A DNA stretch of 64,000 nt from contig OY783223.1 of the NCBI GenBank assembly GCA_963678705.1, positions 7,286,721-7,350,720 of the forward strand, read 5' to 3'. The notes below the pieces were generated by a model. The model worked only from the letters and a program-made list of their open reading frames with translations, had not been told where the DNA came from and made no database searches. Every line of letters begins with the position of its first letter. The first letter of the stretch is position 1. This stretch comes from Panorpa germanica. Lineage: Eukaryota > Arthropoda > Insecta > Mecoptera > Panorpidae. Below, piece by piece: positions 37,301-47,712 of the stretch. A program made the translations under genes and the position numbers.

Positions 37301-40300
37301 CTATATTTTCTAAGCTAAACTACGTAAGTTTACACAAAACTATCAGAACACATTAAATAAAGACCAAAATGGATCCCATACTTTGAAACTGGCATAACTA
37401 GACTAATTTGTTAATTATAGGGCTTTAAAAAATCGTCAGAAGGTAACAGACGACAGGTAAACAGTTACAAAATAAGCCCCTATGTTAGGTTCCTTCCATT
37501 GTGATATTTACCCTAGAATCGAACCAATATTTACGGTATTTGACCATTTTCAAAATAAGGTTGTAATCACTTCTTTTGTTTATCTTAAAAACTGTAAATC
37601 TGACAGAAATGTTGTAATAGGTTTCTTTGTAAATTTTGTTAATCATTTTCACTTGTAAGTTTTAAAATAAAAAAGTTATGAATAAAAATAAATCTTAAAT
37701 TAAACAGACTGTATTACATTTTTGCATGTACCACTTTTATTGTAAAAGTTATAACAAAAAGTTGTTAACAAAAGTTGTAAATAATATTATTATCTACAAA
37801 AAAGCTCTTTACTAAATTTTTGTTGGAGTGATAGTTTTCAAAATAAACAAAGAACTGTCATTGAGCCCCGATAATTGTAAATTAAATGCAGTGAATTTGT
37901 CTTTTAACTCTGATTTTAAACGTAAAAAGAGATTGTGTCTGTATTACGCCAAGCCTTTGCCTTTACCTTGTGACCAGACAACTGATTTTTAAAGTGATTT
38001 CCTATTCCCATTGACATTATGCTTTCTTGGAGTTTGACCTGTACCGCTTCAAAATATAACACATATTAGTTTGCATGCGGTAGTATTTCGGCAATTATTA
38101 CGAATCTGAATAACATGTCTATAATCTTGCTCGTTGCTGTTCTTGGTATTTGTTGTTCAAGGAAATAAACAAAACAACTAATATTTCTACTTCGTTTGGT
38201 ATTAGTACATTTTTTTATTTAACTATTTGAAATTGACTCAATATCAAGGTGACATTTGATATTGTTGTTCAATTTAAGTTATAAGACTAGCGGAAATGAT
38301 GCTATTGATAAAAACTTCGGCGTTTTTGTTTCATATAATTAATTGTTGCATTCGTTTTGCCCTTTTTTATGATCTGCCGAAACACAGGACGTTATTTTTA
38401 TCAATAAAACACGATAACGATTAGAAGTCGATACAGGACTTTTTGTTACATTCCAAAAAGATCCGCCTAAATAAATGGGCTTGTGTCCTATGTCTTAATT
38501 TCTATAAAAGTGTACTATATATTGATAAAGTGGGTTACTAGAACCTCAAATGTTCAATTATTTTTTAATAACTCCTTATATGTTAAGAGATATTAACAAT
38601 TAAAACAGTCATTTTGTCTCTTTAATTATTAAAGGGATTCAACGTTGTACACATTCCAAATGCATGTGACATCACAACTGCTGCCAACCTTACAGCTCAT
38701 AAATCTCTGCTATATGTATTTAAATATCAAAATATTAAATATTATTTACAGCTATTTCAAGGATCAATCAAATTTCAATATTATGTCTGCCTTAGCCAGG
38801 GTTAAATAAAATAAAAACTTATTATTCTTTGACTTGACTTGATTATTTGACTACCAACAGCTACAGAACATTACCACAGCACTGACCTACTCAACAAATA
38901 ACTGACGTTAAAATGCATTTCACGTCAAACAAACATGGCCGACCATTTCTAGCGCTAAAACTACAATTCAAACATTTAATTGCTATATCTCCGTCAATAT
39001 TTAGATATTTAATAAAATAAACACATTTATTAACATCAATTTCAATCAGCAATTGAATGAGGACACAAGCCCATTATAATTCGCATCAACTTTATCTTCA
39101 TTTGTGTTCCGACAGGTGGAGTGGCTTCGCCATTTGTAGACGATAAAATAGACATTTCACATGTACGACTATGAGAAACTGAACTCTTTCATGACAAAAG
39201 AATCATACGCTTCTTCAATATGATGGCAACTCCAAAATGTTTACTGGTTTTTTTCTAACAATGTGTAATTATTTATTTCGGGACGAGTTCTGTAAATATT
39301 GGTTTGTTTGCTATGCAAATTAAATATTAGTCATAGGTACGGTTTTAAAATTATTTCCTTTTCTCAAACCGATAAGAAGATTTTGGAATTAGAAGTAGTA
39401 GAGTCTGATTACAATATATTACTGATAAGAAAGGCTTACAACAATTAGTCTGATAATTTATAAACTCAACATTGTTATCAAAAAATGGCGACATCATTAG
39501 CAAAGCTAGTATTTTTAGAAATTAGGTTTAAGTGTATTCAAATATGATGTAACCAGGTGAAAAATGTTGCAGGTTACAAAAAATAAAAATTTATAAGTTT
39601 CGGTAAATAATAAAACGTAACGTTAGGTAACATATTTTACATAAAATTATACATATATTAAAATTTTGTTTTTATCAAGAATATTTTGACATAGTTTGAA
39701 AATTCTTTTTACTTTGTAATTAATAAAATATTTTAATTACAAATGGTATCACTTCATTTAAAACACCATGCTTTAGTCTTTTCAGAGTTTGGTCTATGTG
39801 CAGGTGGGTTTTTGCCTTGATATGCTAATCAGCGATTACTCATTATCGTTAATTATTATTTGCACATTCCTTGTTAATTATTTTATGAGCTATTTCTAAC
39901 CATTTTGCATTTTGTGCACCATAAAGACATATCTGTTTATGACAATAGATAAATATAGAATTACTTAAAATTATGACGCAAAATGCATTTAAAATTAAGT
40001 AATAGTTTTTTACAAGTGCTTTATCTCCAGTATAGCTTATTTTTTGTAAGGCTGTCGCACACTGCAAAGGATGGCGAATTCGGGCGTAAATCGCCGGCTA
40101 AAACTCTCACAGTAAGCCGACTCCTGCGTTCTTTGCAAAAATAATTAATTAATTAATTGTTGTTTATTGATCGCCTTTCGGCTTTACAATCTACATTCTT
40201 AATACATTTCATATACTTCAACTTACAATTAAATTTACATTATTCTAGACCTTTTTATTTCCAACAGTACTTTCTGCTTCTTCTTCTCTTGTGCTCCCTC

Positions 40301-43066
40301 TTCCTTCATTTTTCCTAGTCTTCCTTCTGTACAGGTCTATTCCCTAGTCTATTTTTCTGGGCTGAAGTTTAACTGTTTCCTCGCTACTTCTTTCTTTCTC
40401 CTGCTTCCCTTCATTGCCTCTTTTAGTACTTCCTTTCTCTTCCTGTTCCTTGTGCAACCCAGCCACCAGCTTATTTATTCTCCTGTTTTTTCTTTCCTTT
40501 TTACTATTTCTGCCATCCACCTCTTTCCTTCACTGCCTCCCTTTAATAGCTGGCCAATATTCCTTTCGCTCGCTACTTTTTCCTTACACTCAAACTTAAT
40601 GTGCTCCAGTGTTTCGTCCTCCGCTCCGCACAATCTACACTTTCTTTCCTCACTACTTTCCCAGTATCTGTTTCCTTTTTCCTCATTTTCCAATCTAAAC
40701 CTTGCTGTTGTGTCACAATACATACATACCACGTACCGATACGACAGTACGCCAAGTCAAACTTATTCGGACAAACATTTACAGGGTTCGTATAGGTAAA
40801 GCGTAGTAGCGCGTATACACCTGTAAAAATACACTTGCAGTGTGCGACAGGCCTATGGTGTATAACTACAGAGTACAGTTTTGTTACTATATGTTTTAGG
40901 AAGAATCAGAAAGCGATTTATCGCGTGCAAGCCTCACGCACGTATTAGAATAAGATCACAGCGCCCCAGGCCTATGTCATTGTTTTAGCAAAGCTGAAAT
41001 TTCGGGAATAAATAGTGTAATATGTAGTTATAAACGTATGCGTACTTGCTAGCTTGAAAGTAAGGTCCTCTTACAGGTAGTAGATGCAAAAGGTACATAA
41101 AAATGTCCCTCACCTATATGAAAGTATATGTTTTGCAGAATATTGTTAATTATTCCGCCAGACGCTTTAAAGCTCGCAGTTTCGGCATAAAAATGTATTA
41201 AATTTTCTAATTGTTCAGTGTATATAATAAATAACACGTCGGCCATTTTGTGAATCTGCTTTGAAATACGATGACGCGTTTGTTATTTGTTTTGCTTCTA
41301 TACTTTTGATTATTTTTATGTTAAATAAGTTTAAATGTTAACCAAATATTTAGACAAGATGTTGGGCTTGCGAATATGCGGAATTATGTCAACAAATTTA
41401 ATTTGACTAATTTTTATATGAATTTCTAGTTTTTATTAAAATAATGTAAATTTATAATACTAAACAAGCTAGGATAGAGGTGCCTGCAAGGTTATTTCTA
41501 TCTATCGTATTGGAATGTTGGAAAATAGTGCTTAGGTGCAACAAATTACACCCGTTACACATAAAATGTTACCTTACATTACGTAATATTTTACTTAAAC
41601 AAAACCTAGTAATATTTAATGTAAAAGAATCTTTTTTATAACTATTTTAAAAACTTATAATCATTAAAATGTTATTTTTAAGATCATATAATCGTTAAGA
41701 AGTTTTATGACTATGTTCACAAATAGGTAATTTTTGTTTTGTTACATAAACGTAAAATACACGTAATTCTTTTATCTAAAAAGATGGTTTGCTTTTATGA
41801 TTTTAAGGTTAGAAACAGATTCAAAAGTTACACCCAGTAAACATTTTGGACTCACTTTGCCATCATATTGAAGATGCGTATGATTTTTTTGTCATGAAAG
41901 AGTTCAGTTTCTTACAGTTGTTCATATGAAATGTCTATTTTATCGGCTACAAATGGCGAAACCACTCCACCTGTCGTAATACAAATGAAGATAAAGTTGA
42001 TGCGAACTATAATTGAAGTGCAATAGTGATAGAAACGTTACAAAACAAGACACTTCATCAAATTGTTTTACGAGTTTATTAATTCAAACAAGAATTTTTG
42101 AGCTAGCTAAAAAGAAGTCTAAATTTAGGTATTATATTATATGTAAAGGTAATTTAATTATTTTATTAAAGATAAGGAAAAATAAAAGGTATTCTCATTG
42201 TTTTATTATCCTCTTACTTAGTAATCCCCATTATTGAAGGTCGGTGATGAACAGGGCCGAATTATGTTAGAATCGAATTCGAAATGGGGCATTCGAACTT
42301 TGTTGTAGGGCGCCTTGACTTCTGAGGTGGTTTTTAAGGTTTTAAGATAAGGTATTGTACTTCAAAACCGCCGTAAAACGGACCGTGATCGACTGCAAGC
42401 TTTTGTAAAGCATTTTCTCTATTAATTATCTAAAAAAGACTTAGATAAAGAAATAATTGCACATTTGAGGTCCTGATAGCCAACTTTAACAAATATAGTA
42501 CAGTTTTATACACATTAAAGTTTAGGCCCCCGTTTTTGATTTAAACGATTTTTAAAGTCCCTCAATAAATTTAAAACATATATCTTACCTTTAGGACATA
42601 CTCCATTGTCAATATCCCCCCCATTTTGAACCCCCCCGTTGACCACAGTTTTCGTTTTATTATTATTAACTTTGTCTCTATCCTCACTAAATGTTACGTC
42701 ACAAAAATCATCAACAAATCCTTTATTATCGTTCTGCGCACCCCCAGAACCTTCTAGAGCACCCGGAGTAGGTGCCCCATAAAATTGTTTTATAACTACA
42801 GGCCCCTGATAAAAAGTTTTATTTCCAAAATGAACATCTGTAGAATTTTGAACAGCTATATTTCCAAAAGTTGGCCTAAGCTGATCCTGTTTTGGAATTG
42901 GTATTGCTACTGCGCCATCTGTTGTTAATGTCAATTGTTTATCATTGTCACTATTTTCTGAATCACTGTCTTGCCAGTCTGAGTCCAAAACACTTTCAAC
43001 ATCACTGTCCTGCAACTCTATTTTAACACTTACTTTCTCGGGTAGTTTTTCGGTTTGTGTACCCAT
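34336..43066 (-). CDS. PGRP-LC: PGRP-LC-like membrane peptidoglycan receptor
   Basis: Putative IMD-pathway receptor. Exons on the minus strand: 43066-42589, 36315-36124, 35657-35509, 35419-35272, 34586-34336, giving 405 residues in frame. The cytoplasmic part (1-172) has acidic repeats and a cRHIM-like motif at about 70-95. One membrane span lies at about 174-195, preceded by a basic stop-transfer-like run (RKKS), which fits a type II receptor. The PGRP domain is about 232-395, with ITHTA (H264), YNFLVGGDG, YEGRGW and YGHRQ (H372). The position of the third zinc ligand, Cys in amidases, is Ser380 (SLSPG), so it should bind but not cleave peptidoglycan. The start at 43066 was chosen because the upstream frame has no ATG before a stop. 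Introns carry family A and other elements. Confidence 0.85.
34646..35236 (-). mobile_element. family A element, 591 bp, in PGRP-LC intron
   Basis: A full-length inverted copy with both tips (ATGGGCTTGTGTCCTCATTT and AGGACACAAGCCCAT). It fills most of the intron between the last two PGRP-LC exons (34587-35271), starting only 59 bp from one splice acceptor and ending 35 bp from a donor. Confidence 0.85.
36550..36870 (+). mobile_element. decayed family A copy
   Basis: Preserves CTTAATTTCTATAAAACTGT, then the TAGCGCTAAAACTACAATTC block and TTGCTATATCTCCGTCAACA in order. The tips are mutated and the centre is shortened. Confidence 0.55.
36871..38474. other. PGRP-LC first intron, nothing recognised
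   Basis: AT-rich intron DNA without usable frames or clear repeats. Confidence 0.4.
38475..39074 (+). mobile_element. family A reference copy, 600 bp
   Basis: The most complete copy. The left tip is ATGGGCTTGTGTCCTATGTC and the right tip is ATGAGGACACAAGCCCAT; AGGACACAAGCCCAT is the terminal inverted repeat. The interior has no coding capacity. Flanking bases allow only a short, ambiguous target duplication (2-3 bp of A/T). The family occurs in the window as about eleven substantial copies plus several fragments, in both orientations. Confidence 0.88.
39079..39250 (+). repeat. family D repeat copy
   Basis: Runs from ATTCGCATCAACTTTATCTT to CCAAAATGTTTACTGG and directly abuts the family A element. 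It is shared with copies at 41835-42030 (inverted), 58145-58365, 59145-59265 and, decayed, 1215-1335. The nature of the family is unknown; it may be part of a larger element. Confidence 0.6.
40054..40848 (-). mobile_element. family E inverted-repeat element with nested insertion
   Basis: The tips are CTGTCGCACACTGCAA at left and TTGCAGTGTGCGACAG at right. It shares interior blocks (ATACCACGTACCGATACGAC, CGTAGTAGCGCGTATAC and others) with the ~300-bp copy at 50543-50844 in opposite orientation. It is larger because a non-LTR fragment sits inside it (40141-40706). Confidence 0.75.
40141..40706 (-). pseudogene. 5'-truncated non-LTR retrotransposon, 3' end
   Basis: The minus-strand frame encodes RFRLENEEKGNRYWES then CRLCGAEDETLEHIKFEC, the zinc-knuckle (C-x2-C...H-x4-C) tail found after the reverse transcriptase in R1/Jockey-group elements. 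It then continues to a 3' tail of (AATT)n, seen on + as AATTAATTAATTAATT at 40143-40158. The catalytic reverse-transcriptase core is absent, as in a 5'-truncated insertion. The upstream residues of the longest frame belong to the host family E element. Confidence 0.7.
41835..42030 (-). repeat. family D repeat copy (inverted)
   Basis: Reads CCCAGTAAACATTTTGG through GATAAAGTTGATGCGAACTA and on to AGTGCAATAGTGATAGAAAC. It is the reverse complement of the copies at 39079 and 58145. Confidence 0.6.
42252..42330 (+). mobile_element. hAT-like end fragment
   Basis: Begins CAGGGCCGAATTATGTTAG and continues with GGGGCATTCG and GGGCGCC, a layout seen at the ends of many hAT-type elements. No partner end was found. 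Confidence 0.25.
42430..42510 (-). mobile_element. decayed family A end fragment
   Basis: Contains CACATTTGAGGTCCTGATAG and TATAGTACAGTTTTATA, recognisable as the family A left end in inverted orientation. Confidence 0.4.
42589..43066 (-). CDS. PGRP-LC: PGRP-LC-like 5' exon with cRHIM-like motif
   Basis: Encodes residues 1-159 plus one base, with a donor at AAG/GTAAGA. Residues 20-45 are a Ser/Asp-rich acidic stretch. Around 70-95 lies QNSTDVHFGNKTFY followed by QGPVVIKQF, which matches the pattern DV-x2-G-x2-T-x-Y-x-GPV-x-I-x-Q-[FY] also present in the PGRP-LA-like first exon. In Drosophila the corresponding cryptic RHIM motifs of PGRP-LC, PGRP-LE and Imd form amyloid-like signalling assemblies. 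The antisense frame 42945-43184 is a shadow. Confidence 0.8.
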
Positions 43067-43657
43067 TTTTGAAACAAAATTGTACACTTTGGAGTCTATA
43101 TTTTGTGGTAATCCTGTCACATTTTACAGCTCCTGCGCCATACTTTTGCATAAAACACATAAACTGACATATTTACGTATTTAAAATACATGTTTATAAC
43201 TAAATACACATTTTTAATATATTTAATACACTGTTTAACTTTATTTTGAAACTGTTTTGACACGACAGCGGTAAAAGCAACTACAACGAACAAAGAATGC
43301 GTTTACATTTGTTGAATTTTACTTATCAACTTGTTCTATCAGTGTCACAATAAGTTCAAATTGAATGCAAGCAAAATGTATGAACGTAGTGTCATCACAT
43401 GTAACCACAGTTTGAATCACACACATCGACGACGACCAGTAATGGCCGACTGAGTCGTGTTCAACGGTTCAGTTGAACCCAGATTCTTCGAATGCTCAAG
43501 GACATTAATGAAATGTTTGTAATATATCATAGAAACTATACACGAATATAGATCGTACGCATTTCATAGTTTATTGAGAATTATAGAGTTGTTTACTTTA
43601 ATAAAGAAAACGTAGAAGAGAAAGAAAGTGAGAAGAACAGCTTAAAGCTTTCACTTT
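43067..43657. promoter_or_regulatory. PGRP-LC-like upstream region
   Basis: Contains the 5' UTR and presumably the promoter of the PGRP-LC-like gene. I see no convincing TATA box or kB site in it. Confidence 0.3.
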
Positions 43658-44280
43658 ATTTTCGATAATGTTTTTTGACGACACAGTTAATATATAGTTA
43701 TTTCTATAATTACTATATGATAAAATAACATTTGAAGAATAGTTTGAGAAATTTTCATAAATAAATATCAAGAAATGAGGCATTGGCAGCGAATCTCCGC
43801 AGACGTCACAAAAAAGTAACATTGCGATGCCACTCATAACTCTTCACTGGATTTTCTGAAATCCAAAAACTAAAATGATTTCAGTAGTTGATAGGTTTAT
43901 GCAGGTAACCTTGTCAAGTTCTTTTTATTTTATCAATTTTTCAACTTTTTGCAGCACTTAGAAGTAAAAATATCGAAACTTTGTTACTTTAAAATTTAAA
44001 AAATAGGTAATTATTCGATATAGCTCGACAGCGTTACATCGTCATTTATGTAAAGAAAGAGTGTGCAAAATTTCAAAAGAATCGGTGCAGTAGATTTTGA
44101 GCTAGAGAGAACACCTACTCTGAAAAAGCTAAGTGTGAGAAACGCGTTTAAAGTTAAGACGAAGCCAGACCAGAGAGGTGAAGATTTAAAACTCTATATC
44201 TCCAACAGTTTTACTCTAATTGACTTCAAATTTTCACATAATAAACTTAATATTTTGTACATTAATATAAATAAAGAAAA
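43658..44280 (+). mobile_element. family B element, copy 5
   Basis: Carries both conserved blocks (ATTTTCGATAATG through GAATCTCCGCAGACGTCAC, and AAAGAAAGAGTGTGCAAAAT onward). Its plus-strand right-block frame is still open (44063-44299). The tips are degraded. Confidence 0.6.
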
Positions 44281-44997
44281 AGTTGCATGTTCTATTTAGA
44301 AGCGTGCGTTCAATGATTTTCTCTTGCAGCACATTATGACGTATCACCTGTTTGTGTAATCACGTGACTGACACTTGTTGATATTCAAACACACACACAC
44401 ACACTAAGATACAGCACGCAAAGATACGTGAATTGTAAACAAATATCCTCAATACATTATCGGAGTCTGAAAAAGCAAATATTACAAGCTTGGGTGCGTT
44501 CAGAGGGGGAACGAGGAGCCCCCTCGTCCCGCAGTTGATAAATTAACACTGGATATATATAGTTTGAAGAATTTGAAGAAAACCGCAACGATTAGTGTTC
44601 TGGAAGATTTTCTTAGGACGCCTCTGATAACAGGTAAAGTTACTTTCGACGGTGACGACAATTGGGTAGATTCGATACGTATTCTGAGAAATTCCAGCGT
44701 TTGGAACGCAAATTAAAACTAAAATTCATTTCCTTGTAAATGGTTTGGACTAAATTCGAGTTCTTTTTGATTTTAAACCACTGAACTTCAGTGAAGAACC
44801 TGTTTCAGTAATTATACATGTATTACACTTCCTCTTTCCTTGCAATATTTCCTGCAGACTTAGGACTACTGTCATTAGTAGGTTGCATGCAAGCTTTAAA
44901 TAAAGCCAGACGTATTTTGCATCTCAGTTCTGTTCACGTAACGTCATACAAGCAAATAGGGTCATTTCTCTGAAGTTTAGCATTGGTTTCATTGGGA

Positions 44998-45260
44998 AAA
45001 TGTCAAGTGATGAAGAAGATGTGATTATAGCATACGCTTTTATTAGAAGACGACGAATCAGACGTAGAATGTATTGGCTTCATCCATACATCGAAAAGAA
45101 CATTAACCGCAGATTGTTTGTTGCTGCAAGAGAGTTATCAGAGGATGATTCAGTATTTCAATCAGTATACCGAATGACTGTTGTTCAATTGACTGCCGAA
45201 TTCGTCATTTTAAAAGAATATTACGTCTATGCGTCGTGCAGTACGCTAGAGCTATGACAT
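44998..45260 (+). pseudogene. PIF/Harbinger transposase N-terminal remnant
   Basis: The frame from the ATG at 45000 begins MSSDEEDVII, followed by RRRRIRRRMYWLHPYIEKN and RLFVAARELSEDDS-x3-QSVYRM. This is the conserved N-terminus of HARBI1/ALP1-type Harbinger transposases. After VYRM the frame degenerates; shifting frame recovers MRRAVR, a motif expected further along, which points to a deletion or frameshift. The DDE nuclease core is missing, so the gene is dead. Confidence 0.65.
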
Positions 45261-45543
45261 GTTGCAGCTCCGTTGACAGAGCATCCTTTTGATCAAATGT
45301 TTTTAATCAAAATGTTGGACGCCCAGTATATTGATAATATATGTGATAAAATTGTATTCATTTCAGAAACAGGGAGGCCCCGTCTTAATATTATTCCAAT
45401 GAACGATTCATGATTATATGATAGATACAAAAATACTCAACAGGTTTTTAAAAACAAAAATGTTTGAATTTAACAGAGGCGGATTAACACGTAGTGCTAT
45501 AAGTTTTAGAGATATATTCTTAACAGAACTCTGACAAGTTACA

Positions 45544-45966
45544 GGTTACCAACCTTACAGCTCATAAATCTCTGCTATATGTATTTATATATCAAAATAT
45601 CAAATATTATTTACAGCTATTTCAAGGAACAATCAAATTTCAATATTATGTCTGCCTTAGCAGGGTTAAATAAAATGAAAACTTATTATTCTTTGACTTG
45701 ACTTGATTATTTCCACTACCAACAGCTACAAAACATTACCACAGCACTGACCTACTCAACAAATAACTGACGTAACATGCATTTCACGTCATACAAATAT
45801 GGCCGACCATTTCTAGCGCTAAAACTACAATTCAAATTTTTAATTGCTATAACTCCGTCAATATTTAGATATTTAATAAAATAAACACGCCAATACACAT
45901 TTATTAACATCAATTTCAATCAACAATTGAAAAATCGACCACAAAAAAATGAGGACACAAGCCCAT
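45544..45966 (+). mobile_element. family A element, left end missing
   Basis: Starts inside the family at GTTACCAACCTTACAGCTC and runs to an intact right tip (AGGACACAAGCCCAT). It lies just downstream of the Harbinger remnant. Confidence 0.75.
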
Positions 45967-46377
45967 TTTAAACAAATTGATTTTCCGTGAAGTAAGGTTA
46001 GTTTATATAAGCTGCTTATTCCGCCTCTGTTTCTAATCAGCTTACTAGTGAAGTAATGACGTTCATTGCCAGGCTGGAAAGTCCAGATCTCGCTGTGCTG
46101 AAGCTGACTGGAGGTGGATCTGGACCTGCAATGACGCAAGTGAACGTGAAACTAAACTATGGAACGATATTGGATGCTGTAACCTGTTTGATTATTACAA
46201 AATACTTTTTAAATCATTAATTAAATTTCAATTTGATTTTAAAATGGGTTTTTCTTAAATTAAATGCCACGGAAAGGTAATTAATTAAAGGTAATAGTTC
46301 AGATATCTAATACTTGCATTATCTATTACGTTTGACGGAAATAAACGAGTTTCGACGAGTCTACTTAAGGGGTGAGA

Positions 46378-47025
46378 GGGGGTTAATCTATTTATATTCT
46401 TGTACAACATATTAAGTTTATTGTGTAAAAATTTGAAGTCGATTGGAGTAAAACTGTCGAAGATATAGAGTTTTAAGTCTTCACCTCTCTGGTCTGGTAA
46501 ACGCGTTTTCTCACATATAGCTTTTTCAGAGTCGGCGTCCTCTCTAGCTCAAAACCTACTGGACCGATCCCTTTGAAATTTTGCACACTCTTTCTTTACA
46601 TAAATGCCGAGGTAACGCTGTCAAGTTTTTTTAAATTTTTTAATTTTAACGTATTTTAAAATAACAAAGTTTCTGATTTTTTTCATGAAAAATCGGGATT
46701 TTGACTTTTAAGTGCTGTAAAAATTGAAAAATCAATAAAAAAAAGAAACACAAAAAGGGTTACCTGCAGAAACTTATCAACTAATGAAATCATTTTGGAT
46801 TTTCGATATCAGAAAATCCAGTGATGAGTTATGAGTGACACCGCAATGTTACTTTTTTTTGTGACGTCTGCGAAGATTCGCTGTCAATGCCTCATTTCTT
46901 GATATTTATTGATGAAAATTTCACAAAGTATTCTTTAAATGTTATTTTATCATGTAGTAATTATAGAAATAATTATATGTTAACTGTGTCGTCAAAAAAC
47001 ATTATCGAAAATATGCTTTTTTTAT
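46378..47025 (-). mobile_element. family B element, copy 6 (inverted)
   Basis: The right-end block comes first (ACAACATATTAAGTTTATTG), and the left-end block ends near GAAAATATGCTTTTTTTATC. The G-rich flank GGGGTGAGAGGGGG at about 46371 probably represents the degraded tip. The frame 46887-47090 is its conserved short frame. Confidence 0.6.
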
Positions 47026-47712
47026 CGGAAAAACAAGACAAGCCCATTCTTTACTTTATAATTCAGCTACAAGGAAATCATAAAAATTGACTTCTATTTT
47101 AGCATTTTGGTGTTTTTATCACACAGTTATGTATTATACTGTTTATAATTAAATTTGATTAAATTAATAAAACAGATGACTGCATCATGCAGTGACGTAA
47201 CACTTGAAAAACCCAAACAAGATGGCGGATTAGTGAATGTGGCATAATTATAGTAGAAGCTATGCAACAGAGGTTTTAAGACATTCTGGTGAACCGCAAT
47301 GATAAAACTAGTACAGCTACATTAAGGAACATTTATTCAGATTAGTCAACGTTTAGAATCGTTAAAGGATTTCACTGAATGATTTATTCAATTTCTGTAT
47401 GCATGTATTTGTGTTGTAAATTAAAAATATAAAATTAATGTGAGCTCATTATGCATCTAAATATTGTCAGCAGAGAGGGAAGAGAGCACTAGACAGCTGT
47501 AGATTAAAATTATCGCAATTGGCGGATGTGACAATTTAGAGATTAATAATAATTCTCTCAATTCGCAAACAAACAATAAAATAATTTATTTCCATTACAA
47601 AATAAAGTATATTTTCGATAAATAATAATCCGAAACCCCTAGAACAGGCAACACCTCTTACATTAATAATTATATACATACATATTAGGTAAATCATTAG
47701 ATATAATACTAA
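47026..47712. other. spacer 3' of PGRP-LA-like gene
   Basis: AT-rich. Holds the probable PGRP-LA-like 3' UTR; a poly(A) signal complement (TTTATT) lies near 47585-47590. Confidence 0.4.

Noticed and set aside
40414-40799. Plus-strand Ser/Leu/Phe-rich ORFs over the non-LTR fragment
   Set aside because: They are antisense shadows of the retrotransposon zinc-knuckle frame, which has the recognisable CRLCG...H...C pattern on the minus strand.
41049-41246. Minus-strand 65-residue ORF starting MADVLFIIYTEQ as a gene
   Set aside because: No domain, splice context or coding composition. It lies in an intron and its CAAAATGGCCGACGTG start region resembles repeat sequence.
43064-43122. Start of the PGRP-LC-like protein near 43120
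   Set aside because: The codon there is GTG with a stop just upstream. The first in-frame ATG is at 43066 and gives a continuous model.
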